From NCBI GenBank assembly GCA_013694495.1, contig JACDCH010000520.1, forward strand, positions 1 to 20,038: a stretch of DNA of 20,038 nt, in the 5' to 3' direction. Source of the stretch: Acidimicrobiia bacterium. Lineage in GTDB: Bacteria; Actinomycetota; Acidimicrobiia; Acidimicrobiales; JACDCH01. The position numbers and the translations under genes were made by a program. Each line of letters starts with the position of its first letter. Position 1 is the stretch's first letter. The notes under the pieces are model-generated. The model worked only from the letters and a program-made list of their open reading frames with translations, had not been told where the DNA came from and did no database searches. Shown here in pieces: positions 7,406 to 15,053 of this stretch.

Positions 7406-8970
7406 ACTCGCGGTTGCCCCGCACGATCCCCCAGGCGGTGGAGCTCGCCGCGACCCGCTTCGGCGCCGTCGAGGCGATGGTCGACGGCGATGAGCGGTGG
7501 ACGTTCGCCGACCTCGCCGAGCGGGTCGACGTCGCGGCGCGAGCGTTCATCGCCAGCGGCGTCGTCAAAGGCGACCGGATCGCCATCTGGGCCCAGAACA
7601 TGGCCGGGTGGGCCGTGGCCGCCCTCGGCGTGCACCGGGCCGGGGCCGCCGTGGTGCCGCTGAACACCCGGTTCAAGGGGTCCGAAGCCGCCTACATCCT
7701 CGAGGCGTCCGGCGCCCGCATGCTGTTCACCGTCACCGACTTCCTCGACACCGACTACGTGTCGATGTTGCCGCCGGAGCTCCGGCCGGCCGCGCTCGAG
7801 GAGATCGTGGTGCTGCGGGGCCCGACGGGGGACGGCACCACGGCGTGGTCCTCGTTCCTGGCCCGAGCCGAGCAGGTCGGGGCCGACGCGGGCCAGGAGC
7901 GGTCCGACTCGATCGCGCCCGACGAACTGTCCGACATCCTGTTCACCTCCGGCACCACTGGGAAGCCGAAGGGCGCGATGCTCCACCACGAGGCGTCGGT
8001 GCGGGCGTTCACCGCGTGGTCCGATGTCATCGGGTTGCAGGAGGGCGACCGCTACCTGATCATCAACCCGTTCTTCCATGCCTTCGGGTTGAAGGCGGGC
8101 ATCCTGGCCAGCGTCCTGAAGGGGGCGACGATGATCCCGCACCCCGTGTTCGACGTGCCGAGCGTCATGCGACGCGTCGCCGAGGAGCGCGTCTCGATGC
8201 TCCCGGGCCCGCCGGCCATCTACCAGACGATCCTCGACCACCCCGACCTCGGCGCCCACGACCTCTCGTCGCTCCGCCTCGCCGTCACCGGCGCCGCACC
8301 GGTGCCCGTCGAGATGATCCGCCGCATGCGCGAGGAGCTCACCTTCGAAGCGATCGTCACCGGCTACGGCCTCACCGAGGCCACCGGCATCGCCACGATG
8401 TGCCGCCACGACGACGAGCCCGAGACCATCTCCGCCACCGCGGGCCGCGCCATCCCCGACATCGAGGTCCTCGTCGTCGACGACGAGGGCAGGGAGCTCC
8501 CCCGAGGCGAGGCCGGGGAGCTCGTCGTGCGCGGCTACAACGTGATGACCGGCTACTTCCGCGACGCCGAAGCCACGGCGGCGGCCATCGACGCCAACGG
8601 GTGGCTGCACACGGGCGACGTGGCCACCATGGACGAGGCCGGCTACGTGCGAATCACCGACCGGCTCAAGGATATGTTCATCACCGGCGGGTTCAACGCC
8701 TACCCAGCCGAGATCGAGGGGATGATGCTGCGCCACCCCGACGTCGGCCAGGTCGCCGTGATCGGCGTCCCCGACGAGCGCATGGGCGAGGTGGGGAAGG
8801 CCTTCGTCGTGCCCCGCGGCGGGGCGTCCGTCGACCCCGACGAGCTGATCGAGTGGTGCCGGCGAGAGATGGCCAACTTCAAGGTGCCCCGCTTCGTCGA
8901 GGTCGTCGACGAGCTGCCGCTGAACGCCAGCGGGAAGGTCCTCAAGATCGAGCTGCGCGCCCGCGGCTGA
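7396..8970 (+). CDS. AMP-forming acyl-CoA ligase, FadD3-like
   Basis: 524-aa acyl-CoA synthetase. Motifs: TSGTTGKPKG at 184-193, INPFFHAFGLKAGIL at 223-237, LPGPPAIYQTILDHPD at 269-284, SSLRLAVTGAAPVPVEM at 291-307, YGLTE at 324-328, LHTGD at 404-408, RLKDMFITGGFNAYPAE at 423-439, and SGKVLKIELR at 512-521 with Lys514. These segments recall mycobacterial FadD3, the HIP-CoA ligase of steroid C/D-ring breakdown, more than ordinary long-chain FadDs. The match is from memory and the substrate is unproven. The GTG at 7396 gives the length expected for the family. There is no Shine-Dalgarno and the start lies inside an inverted repeat, so a leaderless mRNA is likely. The P450 gene follows after 57 bp with its own operator. 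Confidence 0.9.
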   Translation: MRQNSRLPRTIPQAVELAATRFGAVEAMVDGDERWTFADLAERVDVAARAFIASGVVKGDRIAIWAQNMAGWAVAALGVHRAGAAVVPLNTRFKGSEAAYILEASGARMLFTVTDFLDTDYVSMLPPELRPAALEEIVVLRGPTGDGTTAWSSFLARAEQVGADAGQERSDSIAPDELSDILFTSGTTGKPKGAMLHHEASVRAFTAWSDVIGLQEGDRYLIINPFFHAFGLKAGILASVLKGATMIPHPVFDVPSVMRRVAEERVSMLPGPPAIYQTILDHPDLGAHDLSSLRLAVTGAAPVPVEMIRRMREELTFEAIVTGYGLTEATGIATMCRHDDEPETISATAGRAIPDIEVLVVDDEGRELPRGEAGELVVRGYNVMTGYFRDAEATAAAIDANGWLHTGDVATMDEAGYVRITDRLKDMFITGGFNAYPAEIEGMMLRHPDVGQVAVIGVPDERMGEVGKAFVVPRGGASVDPDELIEWCRREMANFKVPRFVEVVDELPLNASGKVLKIELRARG

Positions 8971-9004
8971 GCCGTCGACGCAGCGCACGGCGTCACCCAC
9001 GTCG

Positions 9005-9019
9005 CGAACCGTGGTTCAA
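9005..9019. promoter_or_regulatory. inverted-repeat operator, copy 2 of the CGAACCGTRGTTCAA motif
   Basis: CGAACCGTGGTTCAA contains a perfect dyad GAACC-GT-GGTTC at 9006-9017. It ends 8 bp before the ATG of the P450 gene, where the -10 region of a leaderless transcript would lie, so binding should block transcription. Fourteen of 15 bases match the site at 4897-4911 upstream of the binding-protein/TetR/MaoC operon. This suggests that operon and the P450 are co-regulated. Confidence 0.66.
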
Positions 9020-9027
9020 TCGGCTGT

Positions 9028-10221
9028 ATGGAGGCTCAGCCCGCGTTGTACTGGGACCCGTTCGACACGGCGATCGACGCCGATCCGTACGAGGTCTGGC
9101 GCCAGCTGCGTGACGACGCGCCGCTGTACCGGAACGACCGGCACGACTTCTACGCGCTGAGCCGATACGCCGACGTCGCGGCGGCCCATCGCGACCAGAG
9201 CACGTTCAGCTCGAGCCACGGCACCGTACTGGAGCTGATGGGCGAGAGGCCCTACCCCGGGTCGATGCTCATCTTCCTCGACCCGCCCGACCACACGCGC
9301 CTGCGGGCGCTGGTGTCACGGGCGTTCACCCCCCGGCGCATCGTCGCGCTCGAGGACCGCATCCGGGACTGCGCCGCCACGCTGCTCGAGCGCTGGCAGC
9401 CTGGCGAGCCGTTCGACTTCGTGCAGGACTTCGGCGCCCCGCTCCCGTCGATGGTGATCTCGGCCCTGATGGGCGTCCCCGACGCCGACCAGGCGCACGT
9501 GCGCGAGCTCATCGACACGATGTTCCACCTCGACTCCGAGCAGGGGATGATCAACGACGTCTCCTTCGCCGCCCGGCTCGAGCTGTGGGGCTACCTCGAG
9601 GCGGCCATCGCCGAGCGCGACCGTCGACCCCGCGACGACATGCTCACGGACCTGGTCCGAGCCGAGCTCACCGATGAGGGCGGCCAGGTCCGGCGGCTCA
9701 CCACGCACGAGGCCGCCGACTTCGCCAACCTGCTGATCTCGGCCGGGACGGAGACGGTGGCCCGCCTACTGGGGTGGGCCGGCGTGCTGCTCGACCGCCA
9801 CCCGGACCAGCGGGCGGAGTTGGCCGCGGAGGCGGGGCTCCTCCCGAACGCGGTAGAGGAGCTGCTGCGCTACGAGGCGCCCTCCCCCGTCCAGGGCCGG
9901 TGGGTCACCGCTGACGTCCACCTGCACGGCCGCACCGTGCCGGCTGGGTCGAAGCTGCTGCTCGTCACCGGCTCCGCCGGTCGCGACGAGCGCAAGTACC
10001 CCGACGCCGACCGCTTCGACATCCACCGCTCGTTCGATCACCACGTCTCGTTCGGGTACGGCATCCACTTCTGCCTGGGCGCGGCCTTGGCCCGCATGGA
10101 GGGCCGGATCGGCCTTGAGGAGGTGCTGGCCCGGCATCCCGAGTGGCAGGTCGACCAGGCGGGAGCCGTGCGCCTGCACACGAGCACGGTGCGGGGCTGG
10201 GTCAACCTCCCCGTCGAGTAG
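9028..10221 (+). CDS. cytochrome P450
   Basis: 397-aa soluble bacterial class I-type P450 monooxygenase. Landmarks: DPPDHTRLRALVSRAFTP at 85-102 (helix C), I-helix ISAGTETVARL at 237-247 with the acid-Thr pair, ExxR as EELLR at 277-281, and haem loop FGYGIHFCLGAALAR at 342-356 with Cys349 as thiolate ligand. There is no membrane anchor. I cannot place the CYP family, so the substrate is open. Neither ferredoxin nor ferredoxin reductase is encoded nearby, so electrons must come from elsewhere in the genome. No Shine-Dalgarno precedes ATG 9028, which suggests leaderless translation. The last 20 bp overlap the convergent TetR gene. Confidence 0.94.
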   Translation: MEAQPALYWDPFDTAIDADPYEVWRQLRDDAPLYRNDRHDFYALSRYADVAAAHRDQSTFSSSHGTVLELMGERPYPGSMLIFLDPPDHTRLRALVSRAFTPRRIVALEDRIRDCAATLLERWQPGEPFDFVQDFGAPLPSMVISALMGVPDADQAHVRELIDTMFHLDSEQGMINDVSFAARLELWGYLEAAIAERDRRPRDDMLTDLVRAELTDEGGQVRRLTTHEAADFANLLISAGTETVARLLGWAGVLLDRHPDQRAELAAEAGLLPNAVEELLRYEAPSPVQGRWVTADVHLHGRTVPAGSKLLLVTGSAGRDERKYPDADRFDIHRSFDHHVSFGYGIHFCLGAALARMEGRIGLEEVLARHPEWQVDQAGAVRLHTSTVRGWVNLPVE

Positions 10222-10945
10222 CCCGCCTGCGGCGCGGTGCCCGCGCCAGCGTCGAATCTGGTGCCCCGGTGACCTCGTCGTCCACCGGCCGGCCGTGCTG
10301 GACGGCGAGGCCGATCAGCACCGCCGTCACCTTGTCCTCGAACTCGGCGTCGCGGTCGGGCACGTAGCCCGACCCGAGGAGCGTGCGCAGCGTGGCCTGC
10401 TCCTCGGCCGGCCGCTGGGCCAGGTCGCCGTGCATGCGGGAGATCCACGGTCGGCCGTCGCCAGCGGCACTGGCCTCCCGCACGTCCTCGACGGCGGAAC
10501 CGAGGGCGATGCTGCCGACCGCGTCCCACGCCGCCACTGCCGCCTTGTGGTCGAAGCCCTCGCGCACCAAGACGTCGAGCGCCCGGCCCACGACCTCGAC
10601 CATGCGCTGCGGGTCGATCCCGCCGGCGAGGTAGTGCTCGATGAGCTCGGGCCGGCGGGCCATCGCGGTGCGCGTGTAGCGCGCCCATTTGCGCAGCCAG
10701 GTCGCCCAGTGCTGGCCGGTGTCTTCGGGCAGGTGGATCTCGGCGATGGAGTGCTCTGCGCCGAGGCGCAGCAGGTCGTCCTTGCCGCGGACGTAGTGGT
10801 AGAGCCCGGGGACGCTGACCCCGAGGTGGGCGGCGACCGAGCGCATGGTGACGTTGTCGAACCCGACCTCGAGCACGGCCCGGGCGATCGAGTCCCGGTC
10901 GATTCGGGGCGGACGGCCCACACGGCGGGGGGCGACCTCGCTCAT
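10202..10945 (-). CDS. TetR family transcriptional regulator (B)
   Basis: 247 aa. The helix-turn-helix is at the N-terminus: IARAVLEVGFDNVTMRSVAAHLGVSVPGLYHYVRGKDDLL, about residues 20-59, preceded by a basic arm RRVGRPPR. The C-terminus ends in a basic tail (APRRRRATRRGG) encoded where the gene runs into the P450 3' end. It is divergent from the acetoacetate-decarboxylase-family gene across a 79-bp gap holding a TTTTCATA-N7-TGAAAAC site, the usual arrangement for a TetR repressor and its target. A TAGCAT hexamer lies 6 nt before the ATG, fitting a leaderless transcript. It probably controls the 11025 operon and, through the second copy of the site, the 14991 operon. Confidence 0.92.
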   Translation of the reverse strand: MSEVAPRRVGRPPRIDRDSIARAVLEVGFDNVTMRSVAAHLGVSVPGLYHYVRGKDDLLRLGAEHSIAEIHLPEDTGQHWATWLRKWARYTRTAMARRPELIEHYLAGGIDPQRMVEVVGRALDVLVREGFDHKAAVAAWDAVGSIALGSAVEDVREASAAGDGRPWISRMHGDLAQRPAEEQATLRTLLGSGYVPDRDAEFEDKVTAVLIGLAVQHGRPVDDEVTGAPDSTLARAPRRRRATRRGG

Positions 10946-10951
10946 GACCCG

Positions 10952-10957
10952 ATGCTA
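10952..10957 (-). promoter_or_regulatory. putative -10 box of TetR gene B
   Basis: TAGCAT on the minus strand matches the TAnnnT pattern and ends 6 nt before the ATG at 10945. There is no Shine-Dalgarno, so transcription from or near the start codon is plausible. No convincing -35 is seen. Confidence 0.35.
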
Positions 10958-10982
10958 GGTCGTCCCTTGCGGTGTCGAACGA

Positions 10983-11005
10983 CTTTTCATACTGTCTCTG
11001 AAAAC
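10983..11005. promoter_or_regulatory. operator TTTTCATA-N7-TGAAAAC, copy 1
   Basis: TTTTCA and TGAAAA form an inverted repeat with a 9-bp spacer in the TetR B / ADC-family divergent promoter. It is an AT-rich island in otherwise GC-rich DNA. The same arrangement with identical spacing (TTTTCATA-N7-TGGAAAC) occurs on the minus strand at 15010-15032 before the amidohydrolase gene. A smaller dyad GTCTC-N7-GAGAC (10994-11010) overlaps it. Confidence 0.68.
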
Positions 11006-11010
11006 GAGAC

Positions 11011-11017
11011 GAGGGGG
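11011..11017 (+). promoter_or_regulatory. ribosome binding site of the ADC-family gene
   Basis: GAGGGGG lies 7 nt before ATG 11025, a normal Shine-Dalgarno distance. Confidence 0.55.
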
Positions 11018-11024
11018 ACCGTCG

Positions 11025-11795
11025 ATGTCGCAGAACCGCTGGGTCGTGACGCCGGAGCACTACACGGAGGCCGAACGTCGCTACCGCGATCCGGCCGACA
11101 GCGGCATGGTGGCGCAGAGCGTGCAGGTGTTCTACGAGACCGACCCCGCACAGCACAAGGCGACGATCCCCCCACCGCTCGAGGCCCACGAGATCCCCGA
11201 GGTGTGGGTGTCGATCGGCTGGATGCCGTTGATCTCGCTCGGCGTGGCCCAGGTCGCCCTGCGCTGCCGCCTGGCGGGCGAGGAGGGCTGGTACTGCCTC
11301 CACCTGCCCATGACCACCGAGGCAGCCGTCGTGGGCGGTCGCGAGCGCTTCGGCGAGAACAAGAAGATCGCCGACATCCGCTTCGCCAACGACGATGGCA
11401 CCATCTCCGCCGGCGTCACCCGCTACGGCACCACGTACCTCGAGGTCGAGGGCATTGAGGTCGAGGAGCTCGCACCGCCCGCCGAGGAGGTGGTGCCGCA
11501 CTTCTACTTCAAGTACTCGCTGGCGGCCGATGGGCAGGGCTACGACCACGAGCCGGTGCTGATCCGGTCCGTGCACACCCGCAAGCCCAAGCTCCTGCGC
11601 CGCCTCGAGGCCACGCTGACGCTGCGCGATTCCGACACGGATCCCGTCGCCGACCTGCCCGTCGTACGCCAGACGGCCGCCTTCTACACGGAGCGCACCG
11701 CGTACATCCGCGCCGCCCGCGCCGACGTCGAGGTCGACCCTGCGGCGTTCCTGCCGTACGTGTACCAGCGCTATGACTACGCCGGCCAGGGCTGA
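11025..11795 (+). CDS. acetoacetate decarboxylase family protein
   Basis: 256-aa protein of the acetoacetate decarboxylase (ADC) fold. The central segment MTTEAAVVGGRERFGENKKIADI (96-118) corresponds to the ADC active-site loop in which a Lys-Lys pair forms and tunes the Schiff base; Lys113 and Lys114 are in that place. The usual FPKK is FGENKK here. Known family members decarboxylate beta-keto acids or catalyse related Schiff-base chemistry on larger substrates, so true acetoacetate use should not be assumed. The start is set by GAGGGGG upstream. It is first in a two-gene operon with an SDR 2 nt downstream, under the shared TTTTCATA-type site and divergent from TetR B. Confidence 0.85.
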   Translation: MSQNRWVVTPEHYTEAERRYRDPADSGMVAQSVQVFYETDPAQHKATIPPPLEAHEIPEVWVSIGWMPLISLGVAQVALRCRLAGEEGWYCLHLPMTTEAAVVGGRERFGENKKIADIRFANDDGTISAGVTRYGTTYLEVEGIEVEELAPPAEEVVPHFYFKYSLAADGQGYDHEPVLIRSVHTRKPKLLRRLEATLTLRDSDTDPVADLPVVRQTAAFYTERTAYIRAARADVEVDPAAFLPYVYQRYDYAGQG

Positions 11796-11797
11796 CG

Positions 11798-12664
11798 GTG
11801 CCCATCGAGGACCTCGCCGGCAAGGTCGCCGTCATCACGGGCGGCGCCTCCGGCATCGGGCGAGCGCTGGCCGACGCGTTCGCGGCGGAGGGGATGAAGC
11901 TGGTGCTGGCCGACGTCGAGGCCCCCGCCCTCGACCAGGCGGTGCAGGACCTGCGCGACCAGGGCCACCAGGTCATGGGCGTCATCACCGACGTCACGTC
12001 GCCCGACTCGGTGACCGCACTGGCCGACGACGTCTTCGCGGCGCACGGCGCCGTCCACGTGCTGTGCAACAACGCCGGCGTCGGCCCGCCGAGCGCCAAG
12101 GTCTGGGCCACCACCGCCAACGACTGGCGCTGGACGTTCAGCGTCAACGTCTTCGGCGTGGCCCACGGCGTCCAGGCGTTCGTCCCCCGGATGCTGGCCT
12201 CGGGCGAGCCCGGCGTCGTGGTCAACACCTCGTCGCCCGACGGCCCCATCTCCCCGATGCCCCAGGCGTCGGTCTACGCCTGCACGAAAGCCGCGGTGAC
12301 CGTGCTCACGGAGTGCCTCGACGCGCAGCTCACGGCCGACGGCGCCACCGTGCGGGCGTCGGTCTTCTACCCGTCCGGCAAGGGCCTGCTCGACACCGGG
12401 CTGTGGACGTCGGACCGCAACCGCCCCGACGTCCTCGCCCGGGAGCGACCGCGGGACACCCCGGCAATGACGGTCGCCGCCCTTCACGCCCGGGGCATCC
12501 CCATCCAGCCCCTCGACGAGCTGGCCCGCCTCGTGGTGGACGGCATCCGCGACGGCCGGTTCGTGATGATCCTGCCGAGCGATCAGACCGGGGCGACGCT
12601 ACGGACCCGTCTCGACAAGGTCCTCCGCAACGAGAACCCCACCGAGGTCCACGAGCTCGGCTGA
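11798..12664 (+). CDS. short-chain dehydrogenase/reductase (classical SDR)
   Basis: 288-aa Rossmann-fold oxidoreductase. Visible features: cofactor loop TGGASGIG at 14-21, acidic LADVE near 37-41 (Asp39, suggesting NAD over NADP), NNAG at 91-94, the catalytic Ser in NTSS at 143-146, and YACTK at 160-164 with Tyr160 and Lys164. The C-terminal extension after about residue 190 is variable, so the substrate is not predictable; an alcohol/ketone interconversion is expected. The GTG start at 11798 is 2 nt after the ADC-family stop, so the genes are co-translated. The pair meets the Rieske gene tail to tail across 38 bp. Confidence 0.9.
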   Translation: MPIEDLAGKVAVITGGASGIGRALADAFAAEGMKLVLADVEAPALDQAVQDLRDQGHQVMGVITDVTSPDSVTALADDVFAAHGAVHVLCNNAGVGPPSAKVWATTANDWRWTFSVNVFGVAHGVQAFVPRMLASGEPGVVVNTSSPDGPISPMPQASVYACTKAAVTVLTECLDAQLTADGATVRASVFYPSGKGLLDTGLWTSDRNRPDVLARERPRDTPAMTVAALHARGIPIQPLDELARLVVDGIRDGRFVMILPSDQTGATLRTRLDKVLRNENPTEVHELG

Positions 12665-12702
12665 CCGACGGCCGGCCGCCGCCCGCTGGTTCCGCCGACG
12701 AT

Positions 12703-13758
12703 TCAGGCGTCGTCGAGGCCGCTGTAGAACTGCCGGCTCCAGCGCCGGTGGGCGAGGATCCCCTTCTCCTGGGCGGTGAGCACGGGCCGGGGGCGGTACA
12801 CCTTGTTCTCCCAGATGGGGATGTCCTGGCTGACGCCCTCGGCGAAGGAGCGGGCGATGGCCGACACCGGATCGTCGGCGCCCGACGCCGGGTCGATGCT
12901 GAGCCAGTCGAGGTCGCCGCCGTCACGCTCGCCCTTGACGGTGAAGGTCCAGCGGACGTGGACGTTGTCCTCGTCGATCGGCGTCACCGTGGACAGGAAC
13001 GACATGAACCCCGGCGAGCGCACGATGCCGAGGCCGAGGCCGAAGGTCTCCCGGACGAGGCCGGGCGACTCGGTGCGCTTGTAGGTGCCCTCGATGAGCT
13101 CCGAGCCGGCGGGGATCTCGTCGGTGCCGTGCACGAACTTGAAGTGGGCGAAGTCGTGGTTGTTCTCGGCCATCTCCTGGCACGAGGTCGACACCCGGAA
13201 CTCGATGAGGCGCGGCGTGAGCCAACCGGGATCCTCGAACTCGTCCACGACCGGCACCTCGAAGAAGGGATCGCCGCCCTCGAGGTGATGCCAGGCGAAG
13301 ACCAGGCCGTTGCGCTCGATGACCGGGTAGGTGCGGACCCGGGCCTGCGACGGGATGCGCTCGGACGTGGCGTACGGGATCTCGACGCACGCGCCCGACG
13401 CGCCGTCGAACGTCCAGCCGTGGAAGGGGCAGGCGAGGTGCTCGCCCCGCACGGTGCCGCCGACAGCGAGGTGGGCGCCGAGGTGCGGGCAGTAGGCGTC
13501 GAGGACCCGGGCCTCGCCCCCCTCGGTGCGGAACACGACCAGGTCCGTGGCGAAGTAGTAGACGGCGATGACCTGCCCCGGCACCAGCTCAGAGGCCAGG
13601 GCCACCGGGAACCAGCCGTTCGGGATCGGGAACGGGAAGCGGTCGCGGACCGTGCGCACCCGCACGCGGGTGGCGCCCGCGTCCAGCAGGTCGGCGTCCT
13701 TGGGCATGGGCAGCCCGACCGGCAGCACCTCGGACCGGACCGGGTCGACGATGGCCAT
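12703..13758 (-). CDS. Rieske non-haem iron oxygenase, KshA/DAF-36-like
   Basis: 351 aa. The Rieske [2Fe-2S] ligands are Cys90 and His92 (CPHLGAHL) and Cys110 and His113 (CPFHGW). The mononuclear iron site is NNHDFAHFKFVH at 199-210 (Asp202, His205, His210). The arrangement, with FDGASGACVEIPYA after the cluster and EMAENNHDFAHF in the catalytic domain, is that of the KshA / cholesterol-7-desaturase (DAF-36, Neverland) group, which act on sterols or steroids. Steroid use here is inference. The reductase partner is not in the window. ATG 13758 abuts the upstream amidohydrolase stop with no gap (TGAATG), so the two are coupled. It ends 38 bp from the convergent SDR gene; no clear terminator is seen in that gap. 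Confidence 0.9.
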   Translation of the reverse strand: MAIVDPVRSEVLPVGLPMPKDADLLDAGATRVRVRTVRDRFPFPIPNGWFPVALASELVPGQVIAVYYFATDLVVFRTEGGEARVLDAYCPHLGAHLAVGGTVRGEHLACPFHGWTFDGASGACVEIPYATSERIPSQARVRTYPVIERNGLVFAWHHLEGGDPFFEVPVVDEFEDPGWLTPRLIEFRVSTSCQEMAENNHDFAHFKFVHGTDEIPAGSELIEGTYKRTESPGLVRETFGLGLGIVRSPGFMSFLSTVTPIDEDNVHVRWTFTVKGERDGGDLDWLSIDPASGADDPVSAIARSFAEGVSQDIPIWENKVYRPRPVLTAQEKGILAHRRWSRQFYSGLDDA

Positions 13759-14991
13759 TCAGCGCACCCCCTGCTCGATGGCGCCGCCGCCCTGGATGTC
13801 GGCGACGGTCGGGCCGATCCGATCGGCGAGCGGCCGCAGGGCGTCGACGTCGAGGCCGTACAGCACCACCGCGTTGAGCCCCAGCACCTGCCGCGCCTCC
13901 TCGACGGGAACGGCCCCGAAACGGGTGGCGATCCAGTGTCGCGTGTGCGGGTAGGTGCCCTCGGGGTGGGGCAGGTCATTGCCCCAGACGAGGTTCCCGA
14001 GGCCGATCTCGTGGCGTCGGTCGATCTCGTCCTGCCCCGGTGTCGACGCGGCCAGGAAGACGTTGCGGTCGACGTACTCGCTCGGCTTCATGGAGAGCTC
14101 CGCACGGAAGATGTCGCCGAACTTGCGCGTGTTGTGCGCACCGATCCACTTCTCGTCCATCCGCTTCACGAGGTCGGGCACCCACCAGGCGCCGTTCTCG
14201 GCCACCACGTACCGCAGTGTCGGGTGGCGCTCGAAGACGCCCGAGAGGAGGAGGACCCAGAGCGGCCGGGCCGCCCACCACCACGCCTCGGCGGCGTAGA
14301 TGCCGACGAAGCCGGGTCCCATCTCGTAGTCCGCCGGGCCCGCCCCGGAGTGCGTGTGGAGCACCATGCCCAGCTCGGCGCAGGCGGCCCAGAACGGGTC
14401 GTAGGCGAGGTCGTGGTAGGCGGGGCGGTCGAACCAGCGGGTCGGGATGAGCACGCCGCGCAACCCGAGCTCGTGGGCGGCGCGTAGCTCGGTGACCGCT
14501 GCATCGACGCCGGCGGTGACCGGGACCACGGCGACGCCTATGCGCCGGTGCGAGCTCGTGGCGCAGAAGTCCGCCAGCCAGCGGTTGTGGGCCCGGGCGC
14601 CGGCGAAGATGACCTCGGGGGGCTCCCCGCCGACACCCGCGCCGAGCCCGGAACCGAACGGCGAGCTGGCCGTGCGCCCCGTGCCCAGGACGTCGGCGTC
14701 GGGGAAGAGCACCTCCGCCACCACGCCTTCCACGTCGAGCACCTTGTCGCGCGTCGTCGCGTCGAAGGCCGCCAGCAGCTCGTGGTCGCCGGTCTCCTCG
14801 TCCCACGCCTCGACGAACGCGGCGTTCGTCATCCGGCCCGCTTCGAGCGCGGCTCGGTGGGCGTCGAACTGCTCGTGCCAGACCGGATCGAGGTACTCGC
14901 GGTAGACGGCGGAGGGCGGCCCCGCATGGCCGTCGCCGGAGATCACCAGGTAGTTCGCCTGCCCCTCGGCATCGTTGTCACCGTCGGCCAC
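13759..14991 (-). CDS. amidohydrolase family protein (Amidohydrolase_2, ACMSD-like)
   Basis: 410-aa metal-dependent TIM-barrel hydrolase or decarboxylase. The N-terminal metal motif is SGDGH at 18-22. Later come VLHTHSGAG, RYVVAENGAWWVPDLVKRMDEKW, and NDLPHPEGTYPHTR near the C-terminal metal-binding Asp. This Amidohydrolase_2 branch includes decarboxylases and ring-cleavage-product hydrolases such as ACMSD and LigY-type enzymes; which reaction applies here is unknown. The GTG start at 14991 is fixed by GGAGGAG 6 nt upstream. It is the first gene of an operon with the Rieske oxygenase, behind copy 2 of the TTTTCATA-type site. This suggests it processes a product of that oxygenase or of the facing ADC/SDR operon. 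Confidence 0.88.
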   Translation of the reverse strand: MADGDNDAEGQANYLVISGDGHAGPPSAVYREYLDPVWHEQFDAHRAALEAGRMTNAAFVEAWDEETGDHELLAAFDATTRDKVLDVEGVVAEVLFPDADVLGTGRTASSPFGSGLGAGVGGEPPEVIFAGARAHNRWLADFCATSSHRRIGVAVVPVTAGVDAAVTELRAAHELGLRGVLIPTRWFDRPAYHDLAYDPFWAACAELGMVLHTHSGAGPADYEMGPGFVGIYAAEAWWWAARPLWVLLLSGVFERHPTLRYVVAENGAWWVPDLVKRMDEKWIGAHNTRKFGDIFRAELSMKPSEYVDRNVFLAASTPGQDEIDRRHEIGLGNLVWGNDLPHPEGTYPHTRHWIATRFGAVPVEEARQVLGLNAVVLYGLDVDALRPLADRIGPTVADIQGGGAIEQGVR

Positions 14992-14997
14992 GTCGCG

Positions 14998-15004
14998 CTC
15001 CTCC
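14998..15004 (-). promoter_or_regulatory. ribosome binding site fixing the GTG start at 14991
   Basis: GGAGGAG on the minus strand is separated by CGCGAC (6 nt) from the GTG. This selects this start over longer in-frame extensions, which would run through the operator. Confidence 0.68.
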
Positions 15005-15009
15005 CCCGA

Positions 15010-15032
15010 GTTTCCAAACGTCCTATGAAAAC
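15010..15032. promoter_or_regulatory. operator TTTTCATA-N7-TGGAAAC, copy 2
   Basis: Read on the minus strand, GTTTTCATA, seven bases, then TGGAAAC. The bases and spacing match the site at 10983-11005, and it sits just upstream of a strong Shine-Dalgarno in both cases. It lies in the 62-bp gap between the kinase gene and the amidohydrolase gene on the minus strand. Confidence 0.66.
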
Positions 15033-15053
15033 TGCCATCGGAAGGCGAGGCTG

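Noticed and set aside
4895..9019. Assigning the CGAACCGTRGTTCAA pair directly to KstR
   Set aside because: The half-sites are similar, but KstR sites have 2 bp between AAC and GTT whereas these have 4. No kstR gene is recognised in the window.
11791..11801. CTGACGGTG after the ADC-family stop resembles half of the 7389 operator
   Set aside because: No second arm. TGACGG simply comes from a TGA stop followed by CGG, also seen after the stop at 18872.
12665..12702. Terminator between the convergent SDR and Rieske genes
   Set aside because: The 38-bp gap has GC-rich partial symmetry (around CGGCCG) but no clear stem-loop with a T-run on either strand.
11773..14487. 904-codon plus-strand open frame covering the SDR and the minus-strand Rieske/amidohydrolase genes
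   Set aside because: Its translation is Arg/Gly/Asp-rich without motifs and it conflicts with three well-supported genes.
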